DNA of 64,000 nt. Source: Thunnus maccoyii (lineage: Eukaryota; Chordata; Actinopteri; Scombriformes; Scombridae). Positions 50,701-63,200 of the stretch are shown here, piece by piece (within the stretch, counting starts at the first letter, position 1; each line of letters starts with the position of its first letter). Location of the stretch: assembly GCF_910596095.1 (NCBI RefSeq), contig NC_056550.1:1488001-1552000 (forward strand), read 5' to 3'. The notes under the pieces are model-generated. The model had not been told where the DNA came from and searched no databases. It worked only from the letters and a program-made list of their open reading frames with translations. A program made the translations under genes and the position numbers.

Positions 50701-53700
50701 CTCTTCCATTTTGAAGAGCAAAGCAGTCACTGAGAGGAAGAACGTTAGACATCGTTATTTCAGGGAAAGAACATGCATCTATAGGTTTATACATGAACTG
50801 ATGAACATAACATACATGACATGTATTCAAATACACAGAATATTCAACATATTCCAGAAGTCTATTTTAACATAAGTTGACAACAAGCACTGTTGGCGAC
50901 ATTTCCTCCTTCAGTTGTCAGTTGAGAACACTGCCTTTGAATGCAGATGGACAGACTGAACATGCTGAGATCTACTGATGCAGGTCTGAACTGTAGTGCA
51001 GTTTGTTGTAGACCGACTTCCCTTTTAAGCTGAAACAATGGCAGAGTGTTGTTAAGATTACAACTCCAAACCAGAGTTATATATGGAACTATAGTTCTAT
51101 GAATTATAGGTGACCGCCAGAGATGATATGTATGTAATAGCTGGATTTCCACTGTCTGCTGCTATACAACTCTCCACACTGCCCACACTTTATTTCAGTT
51201 TGAAATGTCTTGATAGGGGGGTGTGGCCTAAACAAAGTGAACATGACGTTTCCTTCTACTACTTTGCAATGAACACTATAAACCAGGACTAGAATCAATT
51301 GATAGTATAATAATGATGATAATAATAATAAGACTATACATATAATTTACTAACTCAAAATGTCTCATTTGATAGAAGACAAGATGCAGCAACAGTCGTG
51401 TGGGGATACAGTTCAAAGTGCATAGCAGTCTGAAATGTCTGCAGCGTGTTCCCACAGAACAATAAAATAACTTTTACAAAGATGAAAGTGAACTAAATGT
51501 TGACTCTGATGGATTTCCTGTCACAAGCAAAGTAAAAATCTTATGTTTGAAGTTTCTAAAAGCTGACCTTTATAATAAAGAAACTAGTGTTATTCTGTGA
51601 AATAAGGTTTTTCACTTTGTAGTGAACTCCTTTGTGTGGCTCTTTCTCCTAAAAACATGGCAGACTTGACATCTATGGAGGGAACTCACATGCTAAGACT
51701 CCTCCAGTTGTGCAGTCCACCCCGGTCTGCAGACTCCAAGGGAGGGCAGGAGCTGCCGGAGGTGGGGGAGGAGGAGGAGGAGGCTTACTAGCGGACGAGG
51801 AGGACACCGAGGAGGAGGATGGGTCTGACGAAGACAGAGGCAGAGAAAGGGAAGTGAGACCGCACCCTGCCGAAGAGGACGAGCAAGGAGGTGAGGCCAG
51901 AGATTTGGGTGCGTCATCTGGAGGAGGGGGCTTGGCGGTGGATGTAGACAAGGCATTGCTGAGGCCAGCTCCCTGGGAGGTAGACAGGCTGGATGGGCTG
52001 GACGGTGGGAGCGTGGGGCTGGTCTGAGTTGGACAGTCCTCAGCTAGGAAAGAAGGCTCTGGAGTCTTACAGCTGCTGTCCACCGTCTGAGAGTCTGGTG
52101 AGGACTCCCTGGTGTCCCGCAGAGGAGCCATAGAGGGTGGAGGTGAGTGGGGTGGCGAGGAGGAGGGTGGGAGAACACTGGTGAAGGAGGATGAGGAAGA
52201 GGAAGAAGAGGAGGAAGAACAGGGAGCGGGGCCAGCTTGGCCAGAGTGTGGACTGATTGACTTGGTCCCATCGCCAACAGCTGACTGAATGTCTAAGGAG
52301 GCTCCAGCCCAGCCATCGGATGTGGCTTTTGTTTGGCTGCTGTCTCCGGCGGTCAAGCCTGTCGCTCCGCCTTTCTCCCTGGTCTTCTTGGCCAGGCGAC
52401 GGCGGCGCTTCGTTGCCAGAGATGATGATGGGGAGGAGGCAGAAGAGGAGGTGGATGTGATAGAGCTGGGCTTAGTCTTCTTCGATTTCAGTCCCGTAGG
52501 ACTGGTTAAGGAGGATGGAGGTGCGGCCAGGCTGCTCCGCTTGCCCATACCGGCCAGATCTTTACCGCGGCTGCCCAGTGACAGCGGTTCTGAGCAAGGT
52601 TTGAGGAATGGAGACCTGCTCTCATTGTCTCGGCAGAAGACTACTGCGATTGAGCCACCCACCACAGAGCCCCCGCCACCCCCTCCTGTACCTCCTGGCC
52701 CCAGGAGATCCATGCCCAGCTTTCCAGAGCCGACCGAAGCCCCCGTGGTGCTGCTCACACCGTCACGCACCAGCACAGACACTTTGGATTGAAGCTTGCC
52801 TTTCCGACTGCCGCTGCTCTCTTTCTTGGATTTTCCAGAGCGACCCAAATCCTTTCTACTACTTTGTCTCTCTTTGTCCTTTCCCATCTTCCTGGCTCGC
52901 TTCACTGAGGGGAGACCTGATAAGACAGGGGCGGGGCCTGAAGTGACCGACAACGAGGAAAGGCATTTGCTTTTGGTTCTATTTGAAGAGGAGGAAGAGG
53001 ATTCCGATTGGCCTATTTTCTTTAATGTGCGAGATTTCTTTTTCGGGTGATGTCGTCCAGTCTTGGGGGCTGTTTTAGTTTTGGGGCTGGGGGCAGGTGG
53101 TTCTGGAGGCAGGGCAGCAGGAGGTGTATCCTCCAAAGATGGGTAGTCAGAGTCCAAAGCTTCGCCATCCAAGGACAACACATCTATCTCCAGTTTGTCT
53201 GAATAGCGGTCTGACTCATAGCTGTGATATCTCGGTGGTGACAGTGACTGGGATCGGCTGTGACAACTTGCCTGATCCTCCTCCTCTCCAGCCGAGCGCC
53301 ATTTTCTCTTCTTCTTCCTCTTGTGGGGCTTGTCTGAGTCCTGTGTGGGCCGACAAGGAGAGGCCGGGGCCAGTCTTGGAGAGCCGGGTACGGTGGTGGT
53401 GGTGGTTGTCGTGGTGACGGTGATGGTTCGCTTGATGGCAAAGAGGTCAGAACCATTGAGGTCTTGAATAGATGGCGGGACCACAGGACGACCGTCCCGG
53501 CGCCGTTCCCTCTCGCGCTGCCTGTCTCTTTCGCCTTCCCTCTTTTCCCTGCTTCTTTTGGACCCCTTTGAAATGTCCCGCTCTCTGCTGCTTGAATGTT
53601 GTCTTCCCTTCCTTTCCCTCTCCTCCCTTCTAGAGCTAGAATCTCTAGAGTCTCTTTCGTCTCTTCTGCGGCTACTGGTGCGGTTTTGGTCTCTCTCTCT

Positions 53701-55200
53701 ATCCCTGTCTCGCTCTCTTCCTCTGTCTCTATCCCTCTCTCTGTCGTTGTCCCTCTCTCCAGTTCTGTCCCTCGCTCTGTCTTTATCTCTTTCCCTCTCT
53801 CTGTGTCGTTCTTCGGATAGGCTTGAAAAGGAGCGCCTGGTGTGGCCCCCTCTCCCTGAAGAGTTGTGGGATCCTGAGGCCTCTGGGCTGCTGTGCCGTC
53901 TTTTCTTCCTCTTCCGGCTACTGCTCCTGCTGCTCCTCCGACTTTTCATCTCCTTACCGCTCTTGTGCCCTTGCTCCCTTTCTTTGCTCCTCTCTCGACC
54001 TCCCTCTTTGTCCTTCCTTCTCTTTTTTCTTCTCTCCTCCTTCTCCCCGGCCTTCCTGTCCTTGCTTTTCTGTCTGTCCTGCTCCTTGGAACTCTTGGTG
54101 GACTTACGGTTCTTGCTCGCTTGCTCGACAGGAGGCGCGAGAGGGGAGGAGGGTGGAGAAGCTTCGGGATGGGAGGGAGGGGGTGGTGGTGGTTGAGGAG
54201 AGAGGGGCGAAGAAGCGGGAAAGGAGAGATATCTTTCCTTCCGCCTGCTGACCAGCTTCGTTCTCAGATCCTCTACTCCTACCATAGGCTCATCCTCAGG
54301 CTCCCTATCCACATCCCAGTTGCCCTCTGCACACACGGACACGAAGCCGTCCCCGTCCAGCACTCGGAGGATGCGCTCTGGCTTTGAACCAAAGAAGGAG
54401 ACGTTGGTTGAATTCAAGGGGAGATTTCCACCAGCTGCTCTCTTGTTGCTTCCATCTCTGTCAGCAGCCCCGACTATCTCCCCCTCCTCTATCTCAGAGT
54501 GGTCAGAGTCTGCGCTCTCCCTCTGCTCTCCAGCTTTGGTGATGCTACAGTCCACTCTCCTCCTCAGAGGGAGTTTGGTGGCCAGAGAGGGGCTTGGCAG
54601 ATCAGTGAAGGTATCAGTGGAATCCGGAGGCTCTTCCTCTTTCTCATCATCATTTTCTCTCTCAGCGTTTTTTGTCTCTCCCCTCATTTTGCCGCTCCCG
54701 TCATCGGTGTCTGATGCTGGGGAACCAGTGGGGTCAAAGGGGTCATATTTTTCCCCCTCTCCCTCCTCCCCCTCCCCCTCCTCTCCCTCCACCCTTCCCT
54801 CCTTGTCTCCCTCAGTTGGATGGAAGGGATCATACATTTCCTTCTTCCTGCCCTCTTCTTCACAATCAACACCTTGATGCACTGAGGTGTGAGGGAAGGA
54901 ATCTGAGGTGGTGTTGGGTATAGGTGTAGAGAGAGATGACGTTGCTGGAGAGGCAGAAGTGGAGGACACCCTGGCCACCTCCGTCCCCCGAGTCTGACCT
55001 TTTACATGGTTCTGATAAACTGACGAGTTGGCGCAGACGGAGGAGGATGTAGACAACGGTGAAGATGGATCAGATGAAGGAGATGACGGAGACAAGGAAG
55101 GTGAGCGGGAAGGAGGGCTCCTGGCAATCTCTCTCACTCCAGCAGGGGAAGAGGAGGCAGCAGGTCTCCTTTTGAAGCCTGATGCTGGAGTCAAGTCCAT
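44741..55200 (-). CDS. scaf1: SCAF1, SR-related CTD-associated factor (N-terminus uncertain)
   Basis: SCAF1 links the RNA polymerase II CTD to pre-mRNA processing. Coding exons in transcript order: 55200-51690, 50729-50647, 49500-49192, 45952-45824 and 44899-44741 (stop TGA). They give 1396 residues from the first Met. Matches to human SCAF1 include YDPFHPTE (123-130), KYDPFDPTG (151-159), SEIEEGEIV, the [13 protein letters not shown] block, PPSIQDL then [71 protein letters not shown], and the C-terminal CTD-binding region ([20 protein letters not shown], then [20 protein letters not shown]). A long RS/RD/RE-rich stretch lies between. An in-frame stop sits shortly upstream of Met 55200, so any further N-terminal residues must come from another exon; the human protein has more N-terminal sequence that I could not find. 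Confidence 0.93.
45040..45115. repeat. Short interspersed repeat tail
   Basis: CAATCAATCAATCTTTATTT followed by TATAGCGCCATATCACAACA and AAGGCACTTTTCACATAGAG is a very common fish repeat motif. It is too short to classify. It lies in the last scaf1 intron. Confidence 0.5.
45307..45798. mobile_element. hAT-like MITE beside a scaf1 splice donor
   Basis: The ends are inverted TAGGGCTGTGCAATATGAC and GTCATATTGCACAGGCCTA. ACTGGATAT flanks both sides (45298-45306 and 45799-45807) and contains an 8-bp target duplication. The element is non-coding. It begins 25 bp from the donor of the scaf1 exon ending at 45824. Confidence 0.82.
46801..47945. mobile_element. Element with ~95-bp inverted repeats enclosing an L1 fragment
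   Basis: The left arm (46801-46888) and right arm (47845-47945) match as inverted copies, with TTCTGCACATGCAC, GTGGGTCC, GACAGCTAGGTA and ACTTGGACAA blocks. An inner partial copy of the arm lies at 47671-47700 (AAGATGGCGGACCCACT). The interior holds LINE sequence. No transposase was recognised. It lies in a scaf1 intron. Confidence 0.7.
47466..47690 (+). mobile_element. L1-type LINE ORF2 C-terminal fragment
   Basis: The frame reading [19 protein letters not shown] then VCNYKI resembles the end of the reverse transcriptase region of fish L1 elements (pattern W..P.Y.F...GGL.FLL.CN). It is truncated and frameshifted. AATAAATAAAG follows at about 47770. Confidence 0.55.
47957..48957. mobile_element. 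Non-autonomous DNA transposon with long imperfect TIRs
   Basis: The left end CACTAGGAGTGCTTTTCATT and the complement of the right end CCTAGGGTGCTTTTCATTA match. Similarity continues inward for about 50 bp through TGCTTCCTCTTCCTC-like sequence. The interior of about 0.9 kb has no convincing protein. It abuts the previous element. Confidence 0.65.
49655..49860 (+). mobile_element. MITE family A, copy 3
   Basis: The ends are inverted: TCCTCTGTGCTGTA at about 49670 and CTACAGCACAGAGGA at about 49840. The interior AAGTCAAGAGGTTGTGATAT and TTTTGGACAACAA blocks match the copies at 10610-10895 and 58125-58445. It lies in a scaf1 intron. Confidence 0.75.
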
Positions 55201-57164
55201 GGGCCAGGAGGACTGGTCATGCAGAGGTCAGACAGTGGAACCTGGAGGTTGGAAGTAAAGGGCGAGGCCACACCGAAAGAATGGAATCCAGCAATCAACC
55301 TAGTGGAAAAGGACAGGAGACATGCCATCTTTATCTTATAATAAAAATATATCTGAAAATGTTGAGACCACTGAGGCAAAAGAGGCCGGTGGCATCATTT
55401 GTGGAAATTTTAAGAGTGTGAGAATCATTTTGTGGGGATAGAAGTTGGTTAATTTGAAAGATGTACTGCTCTTTGTCATAGAGCACCTGACTACATTATC
55501 AGATAAGTTTCCCACATTCAACACAGCATCTTATTGATGTCCATGCCAGACCCCTGTCTGTCTGTCTGTCAGAGTGATTTCCCCCCCCCCCCCAAACTTC
55601 ACTCTAGCATCCTTCCTCTTCATCCTACTCCCTGTTAGTCTGAAGGAGGAAATAAAGGGCAGAATAGAGCTTGACTGAAGACTTCAAGTGCTTTTTTAGA
55701 TAACGACTGAAGTTGTGTTTGTACATCTTAAGAGTCTAAACGGATACAACAGCATGACCGATGTTATCAACAGACATGACATTTTGATATCACTGTATTG
55801 ATCAGCCGATGGGTAAAAAGAAATGTCGGCAGAGAAATGCAAAAGATATGTGTGAGGTGTGAGGCTGCCCCCTTAAGTTAGTGAGTTGATGCATCAGAGC
55901 TGACTCGCATTTTGTCAGTCGAATCATTCCCTTTTTTTTTTTTTAGCCACGTCATACAAAGAGTAACACAGGGTAACAGCAGGACAGGCTGTCAACTTTT
56001 ACAGATTCTTGTCTTTAAATGAGCTAAATACATAACCTGGATGGACTGAAATGCTGACTCTGAGTGGACTGATCCTGAGTTGGGGGAAGCCTGAGTGAGC
56101 TCATTTAGATATTAAGTGAACATAGTAAAATGTCCCACTCAGGACAAATCTTGGTCATAGTTTACTAACAAAAACCAATCAAAAATCCAGTATCAGCAAG
56201 GCTATGGTCCAGAAATGCACTTAGTATTAGCTTTACCAAGTAAACTGAGAGTCATTTACAAGAAAGAGGACAAACAATACAAATTCAATAACTACCAGAA
56301 CCAGAGAATGTGTGAGTCAGAGCCCATTTCTGGATGAAGAGAAAAGGGTGGAGACTGTATGACTGAGCATTAACAATTACTCAAGGGCAAAAGTTTGAGT
56401 TATCACTGTTGCATTCTCATCAAGGTTCTCTGGCTTTGCTGATTCATAGCTGACAGAGTGTGTGGGGTGAGGGATAGATCAGTCTGTCAATGAGCCCAGC
56501 AGCATGACACAGACAAGTATCTGTCAACCTCCCAGTCCATCAGTGAGCAGGAGCAGACTGCAGCAGGTCAGTCTTTAACTAGCTTAGTAGCGAATGTCAA
56601 CTGACACGAGCAAGACATGCTTTCTCCTAGCTGCTCATTACTGCTTGCAGAGAGTCCAGTCTGGTCGAATACATTAACTGCGTTATTGAGTATTAGTGTA
56701 ACGTTATGTATCGTTAGGTATCTACAACCCTTTGTTTTTCTCTGTTGTTATTTTGCTCGTCTTGCATTTTCTTTTGTTGAACTTCACGTTTTTTTTCCTG
56801 TTTTCTGTATAAAGTCATTATTTGCCTGTATGATTTCTAACTCTTGTTGATGGAAAAGAAAAAAACAACATTAAGCGTTATGTTAACATGTTAAACACTG
56901 CACTCACTCTTAGCCACTGTTAGCCTTCATTGTATAACTTAGCTTTAAGACTAACGCCACTGGCAGCCCATCTGAACATATTTGTTGATTACATTGCTTG
57001 TAATCCTGTTTTGTCATTGCTCATAAAGTACACAGGACTTTTAAGAGACATTCACTCTGTAAGGATGTGTCGGCAGCAGGTATTCTGCTAGCTAGCGAGC
57101 TAATTTAGCTCACTGTAGCTCGCTGGCTAAATGCAGCAGGAGGAGCTGTGTGCTAATGAGTTAC

Positions 57165-57345
57165 CTTCAGTCCAGTAATGTGCAGTCTCAGACCGAAGCC
57201 TCCGTCTTGATTTACTGGTATCTCTTTTTAAGACATGAAATCGCCTGTTAAAATACAGCAGAAACTGTTTTTTGCCGTTTTAAAAGCGCAACAACAGCCC
57301 CATTCCATCAATCGCCGCCATTTCCATCCCCCTCTAGCCGGACGA
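57165..57345 (-). promoter_or_regulatory. scaf1: scaf1 5' non-coding first exon and promoter (predicted)
   Basis: On the gene strand CTGGACTGAAG|GTAACTCATT gives a good donor (exon end 57165). Upstream is a GC-richer leader starting near GGATGGAAATGGCGGCGAT. The leader contains a short upstream ORF. The acceptor for the coding exon is likely one of two CAG sites at 55210-55245. The transcription start is inferred. Confidence 0.45.
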
Positions 57346-57890
57346 CAAAGGATGATGGGAAACGTAGTTTATTGGATGATGCTGAAATTGACTTTAAACT
57401 CGCAGCTTCTGACCAAAGACTGTAAAAACGATGATATTTAACGGCAGATTCTCCGTTTTTACACCCCTTTTAGCCCAATATTGCGGATATACACTGGTAC
57501 ACTTCGAAAGCAGCTGTTTAAGTAAGACAAGAAATGTATTTTTGTATATTTGTCAATTGACAGAAATAATGCAAAGTGACTTGTTGACAATAAATCATAC
57601 CTTTATTTCTTTTAAAAAGAGATAGCCTACAGTAGACTATGCAGTGAGCACTTCAGAACCCAATATGTAGTTAATGCCATGGAGAGTGTCATTCTCATTG
57701 GACAATGCTGAATGAACTATGATCCTTTGAAAAAAGCACATTTTTTTCATGCCTTCTTCTGTCATCACTCAAGATAAAGTGTCATATGCTTCAGGAAAAT
57801 ATTGTTCATAAGATGTTTACATTATTTCTGTAATAAGATGAATGTGAGTGTGAACAATGATTTTACAAAAATGTTGATTCTAGAGAGTTA
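57346..57890. other. Intergenic downstream flank, no gene seen
   Basis: AT-rich sequence past the scaf1 5' end. No exon or RNA gene could be supported. Confidence 0.5.
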
Positions 57891-57895
57891 AAAGG

Positions 57896-58110
57896 ATGTT
57901 TTTGAAGGTGCAAACACCAAAACAAATTTGGGAGTATATTAAGAAGTTAATTGGGATTACTCACAGTGGATCATCAAAGCAGTTGGAATTAAAATTGAAT
58001 GGAGGTACAGCACAAGATCCAGCAGAACTTGCAGAAGCCTTTAATAGAAACTTTGTCACCTCCAAGCCCAAAGATTGCTTTGGTATGGACTCTGTAATGC
58101 TTAGTTGCTG
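57896..58110 (+). mobile_element. LINE ORF2 fragment, 5' half (split by nested insertions)
   Basis: The frame TPKQIWEYIKKLIG, then LELKLNGGTAQDPAELAEAF and NRNFV, matches the linker between endonuclease and reverse transcriptase of fish LINEs. Its probable continuation is at 60065-60265 on the same strand. Confidence 0.65.
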
Positions 58111-58124
58111 TCTTGTTATGCCAC

Positions 58125-58445
58125 ATATCACAACCTCTTCACTTTGCACTAAATTGTACATTGTGAAGAAGTTAATACAAAGTCAAGAGGTTGTGATATG
58201 TAGCACAACAAGCTAGTGAAGCTCTAAATAGAACCACAAGCATGCTCAATGGTGTCTGCCATACAAGGAACTGCTCTGCTGAGACTGCAAAGGCGATAGC
58301 TGTTTTTACTCTTTGGAGCCGTAAAACTTCCATGCTCACTCTTTGTGGTGAAGGGACATGTCACCCAGTGCAGCAATGTGGCTCACTGACATGTTTTTAA
58401 TAGTTTTTGGACAACAACTGACATCTACGGAGGAATAAGATACAG
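58125..58445 (+). mobile_element. MITE family A, copy 4
   Basis: It shares AAGTCAAGAGGTTGTGATAT, TTTTTGGACAACAACTGACA and GGAGGAATAAGATA with the other three copies. The interior CACAACCTCTTCACTTTG and CAAAGTCAAGAGGTTGTG form a local hairpin. It sits between the LINE 5' fragment and the Tc1 element. Confidence 0.7.
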
Positions 58446-58447
58446 AT

Positions 58448-59975
<1,528 letters not shown>

Positions 59976-60064
59976 GTGTATTATTTAAAAAAAAAAAAAA
60001 AAAAAGCAAAGGTACTAATAATAATAAGAAAACATTATAAATGAAAAAAAAAAAAGAAACATGG

Positions 60065-60265
60065 GAAATTGTCAGCCTTATCCTTTAAGTCTCTAAAGGA
60101 GTCCTCGCCTTCCCCTGTCACAAATATTATTAACCTTTCAATCTCTAAAGGGTTTTTTCAGATACATGGAAAACCGCTAGTGTATCATCCATTTTTAAAG
60201 CAGGTGATCCCAAGCTTATCATTAAATATAGACAGTGAGAAGTGGTGGAGAAGTGGGTGTCACAG
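60065..60265 (+). mobile_element. LINE ORF2 fragment, 3' half
   Basis: The frame with VTNIINLSISKGFF, followed in other frames by a WKTASV..IFKAGDP-like stretch, fits the start of a LINE reverse transcriptase. It continues, in the same orientation, from the fragment at 57896-58110 if the MITE and Tc1 between them are removed. Confidence 0.6.
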
Positions 60266-60279
60266 CTGATAGTCTGTTA

Positions 60280-61340
60280 AGCCCCTTTCACACATGCAGT
60301 CTATCACTGAAATGTTCAGGAACATTTCCTGCATGGGGTCATGTGTGAATGGGATCAGGGATCGATATTCAGGGAAATCTATATCACCAATTTCCCACCT
60401 CAAGACCTTGTAACATCTTAGGGAAAATGCCAGTACGGCCATGTTGTGAAAATAGATGTATAATAAGAGCTGGATAGGGCGCTGCTGCTCAGCCTTGCAG
60501 CCAATTTTTCCCAGTGGCCACTTGTGGTATTGCAGCAAAAAATCCCCCAGCCGAGCAATTCTTATTGGACTGAATGGGCGACATTTTTAGTCTGCTATCA
60601 AGCTCTTATAATACAGGGGACAAGCACATAAAGAGTTATGTCTGTCTCACAAAAGACGCTAGCGTGAGTGAACCAGTCACAAGACTCCGCTGATGACATG
60701 TTTGAATCCACAACTTGTTTACAGTTTCCAATGCTTTCGCAGGTGATTTGTCTCGCAAACTTGTTGAATATTAAATATATTACAAGAACACTAGCATCAA
60801 ACAGCAACTCACCCGCCATGTTCCTGAAAATAATGAGAGACATCTTCTGCCGCGTACACGTACATCTGGCCTTGCCCATTGGCAGAGCTGGATAGGGCTC
60901 CGCCGCTCAGCATTGTAGCCAATTTTTCCCAGTGGCCACTTGTGGTATTGCAGCGACAAATCCCCCTGCAGCCCAAAAAGCGTTTTCCCCATAGACCACC
61001 ATTATAAAAGAGACGTCTGTAAAACTGTTGACAGGACACCTCGAACTGCAAACAACGTCAATTATGACTCTTTCTATTATGAACTTTTGATCCATGGAGG
61101 TTTTATATTTGTAAAACTTTCCTCAAACCGAGAAAAGCACTTTAAAAATCTGTGACGTCATCACAACGTAAAGTCTGTGGGCCAAGCGGGAACTCGTAGG
61201 CGGGGCCAGTGGGGGGAAACACTACTGCGCATATTCAGTGGGCCGCAAAATGCGGAAGCTAGAAACTTTTTTTGGCATATGCGCCAGCCGAGCAATTCCT
61301 TTAGGACTGAATGGGCGCCATTTCCAGCTCTTATAATACA
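60280..61340. repeat. Duplicated interspersed repeat blocks
   Basis: A block beginning AGCTGGATAGGGC and running through CCAGTGGCCACTTGTGGTAT occurs at about 60470-60540 and again at 60888-60960. A second block, CAGCCGAGCAATTC with GACTGAATGGGCG, occurs at about 60550 and 61287. These are partly duplicated copies of an unclassified repeat. No gene was seen. Confidence 0.6.
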
Positions 61341-62855
61341 TTCATGATAATACATTCATGGCCTTGGCCCATCTTCTTTCTGTTGAGTTTTATGGTGGTT
61401 GGTATCCATAAGTGTTGCATTACCGCCATTTGTTGGACTGTCCCTTGCCCCATCTATTCCAGCATTGCCATGGCATGTGTGGAAACGTGCAAGATGGAAA
61501 TTTTTAGGGTCCAAGCACAGGAGCTTTGGGCAATCTGCATGAAATTTGGTACATAGCATATCTGGACCGAGCAAGAAAAAAGTGGTTTTTCAGATTTTCA
61601 ATATTTTATACTGTTTTGAAACTATACATTTTTAAAACTTTGTCTTTAAGTTCAATTTTACATAAATGCTAATAAATCAAATTGGCTTAAGCTATTGTAA
61701 CCAAATTTGGTGCACATGTTCAAAAGCTTGGTCTGAGCTTTGCTGTGCAGTCCTTAGATATTGTGCCCCTAGGGAGCGCTACAAATGCAAAAAGTTTACA
61801 ACCTTGTAATCAGCTGCATGGATTCGGAAATTCATTGAGTCGATGCATAAAATTTGGTAATGATTGATTAAAGTGGGCATGGCTTATTACAACAAATCTA
61901 AATTTCCAGACATTTCACATTGCAAAATTCAAAAAATCTAAATAAATCACCCGTACATCCTACAGAGCTGAAAGTTTTTTCAGTGCATCCACTGAATTGT
62001 GAAAAAAGTTTATCTCACTGCAAACTATGGTCGATTCAGAAGTCTGTCACTCTACAACTACTAGATAAAAGATGTCAAATGTTTCAAACGGTGTTAGAGA
62101 TTGGTCAAATTGTGAGTCTGCAGTGATATTCAATATCTTGCTGTAATTTGTATTGTAAGCACATACTTTCTATTTCATCTAATTTTTAAACAAACTTCAT
62201 CAAAATTTTTGACAGTGCACCCAAAACCAGCAGAAGGGTGTGTGATTTATTATTATCATTGTGATTAAACATCCATTTAATCTGATACTGATGATGAAAA
62301 TTCCTGTATTTTCATACTAACCACCCCTAGGTGTTGCTAGTAGGTATTGCTTGGAATTTATTTATTTTTCCACAAAAAAATTGAAAAAATTGCCGCAGAG
62401 CCCCTGAGGTTACACGTGCAACAAAGTTCTAGTGGCCTGTTGAGCTCTTTAAACTACAGTTTCCTATGCACACTTAAAGTTGTCTTGTATGTACAGGTAA
62501 ATATCCCACAAGAAACCATATCTGGAGCTGGCCAAACATAATGAAACTTATATAAACTTAGCACAAAAAGTAAGGAAATTTGTGTTTGGTGGATTATTTC
62601 TTTGTTGTAACAATGCTTCTTGGCAATAAATCTTATACCGTTGGAAAGCCTGTTCATTTCCCTTTTAAATGGTGCCACATTTGTAAGGAACATGCATTTG
62701 TGGGATGAGCAGAGCTGAGTATGTGGGTTGAAAAATTTGCCAAATCTTTTCTGCCAATGCCAAACAGCTTATTTTGCTGTTGCTATTGACTCTTGTTTTG
62801 AGCTTCTGGTACCCCCAGGTGTGAGCATGGGCCCTGCTACAGTGGTCAGTAGGTG
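61341..62855. other. Unclassified repeat-like sequence, no gene
   Basis: Phrases such as GCATGAAATTTGGTACATA, AGGGAGCGCTACAAATGC and CCAAATTTGGTGCACATGTT are typical of a long non-coding interspersed repeat in fish. I cannot name the family. No open frame is credible. Confidence 0.4.
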
Positions 62856-62859
62856 TCAG

Positions 62860-63200
62860 CTCCAAGAATCGGCATGCCATGTTTGACTGATCTGGATAGG
62901 GCCCGTGCGATAGGGCAACTTCTGGTGTTCCGCAAAACCAAGTTGCAGCATTATTTGGAGTGAGCCCTAGTACCATCTCAAAAGTGAAGGCCAAGTTGCA
63001 TAGAACGGGGGATGTCAGAGATTGGCCGCGAAGTGGTCGTCCCAAGAAGTAGACACCCTAAGAAGACCGTTTCCTCACCCTGTCAGCATTTAGATACCGT
63101 AGGCTGTCTTCTACAGATTTGCAGTCAAGGTTTGCAGGACAATATGGCCGACGGCTCCCTGCCCAGACAATCTGGAACATTGGTGCAAATGTAGCTCAGT
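62860..63200 (+). mobile_element. Tc1/mariner-like transposase fragment (N-terminal HTH)
   Basis: With frameshifts, the + strand encodes LTDLDRARAIGQLL, then STISKVKAKLHRTGDVRDW and PRSGRPKK, the paired helix-turn-helix region and GRPR-like hook of a Tc1/mariner transposase. Further on comes a STDLQSRFAGQYGRR stretch. It differs from the two Tc1 copies elsewhere in the window. The catalytic domain is missing. Confidence 0.7.

Noticed and set aside
53184-53456. Other-frame ORFs within scaf1 exon sequence on the same strand
   Set aside because: The scaf1 frame is supported by many conserved motifs; the alternatives have none.
51710-55258. Long + strand open frames opposite the large scaf1 exon
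   Set aside because: They are antisense to biased Ser/Arg/Glu-rich codons; their translations are low-complexity Leu/Ser/Cys strings with no domain.
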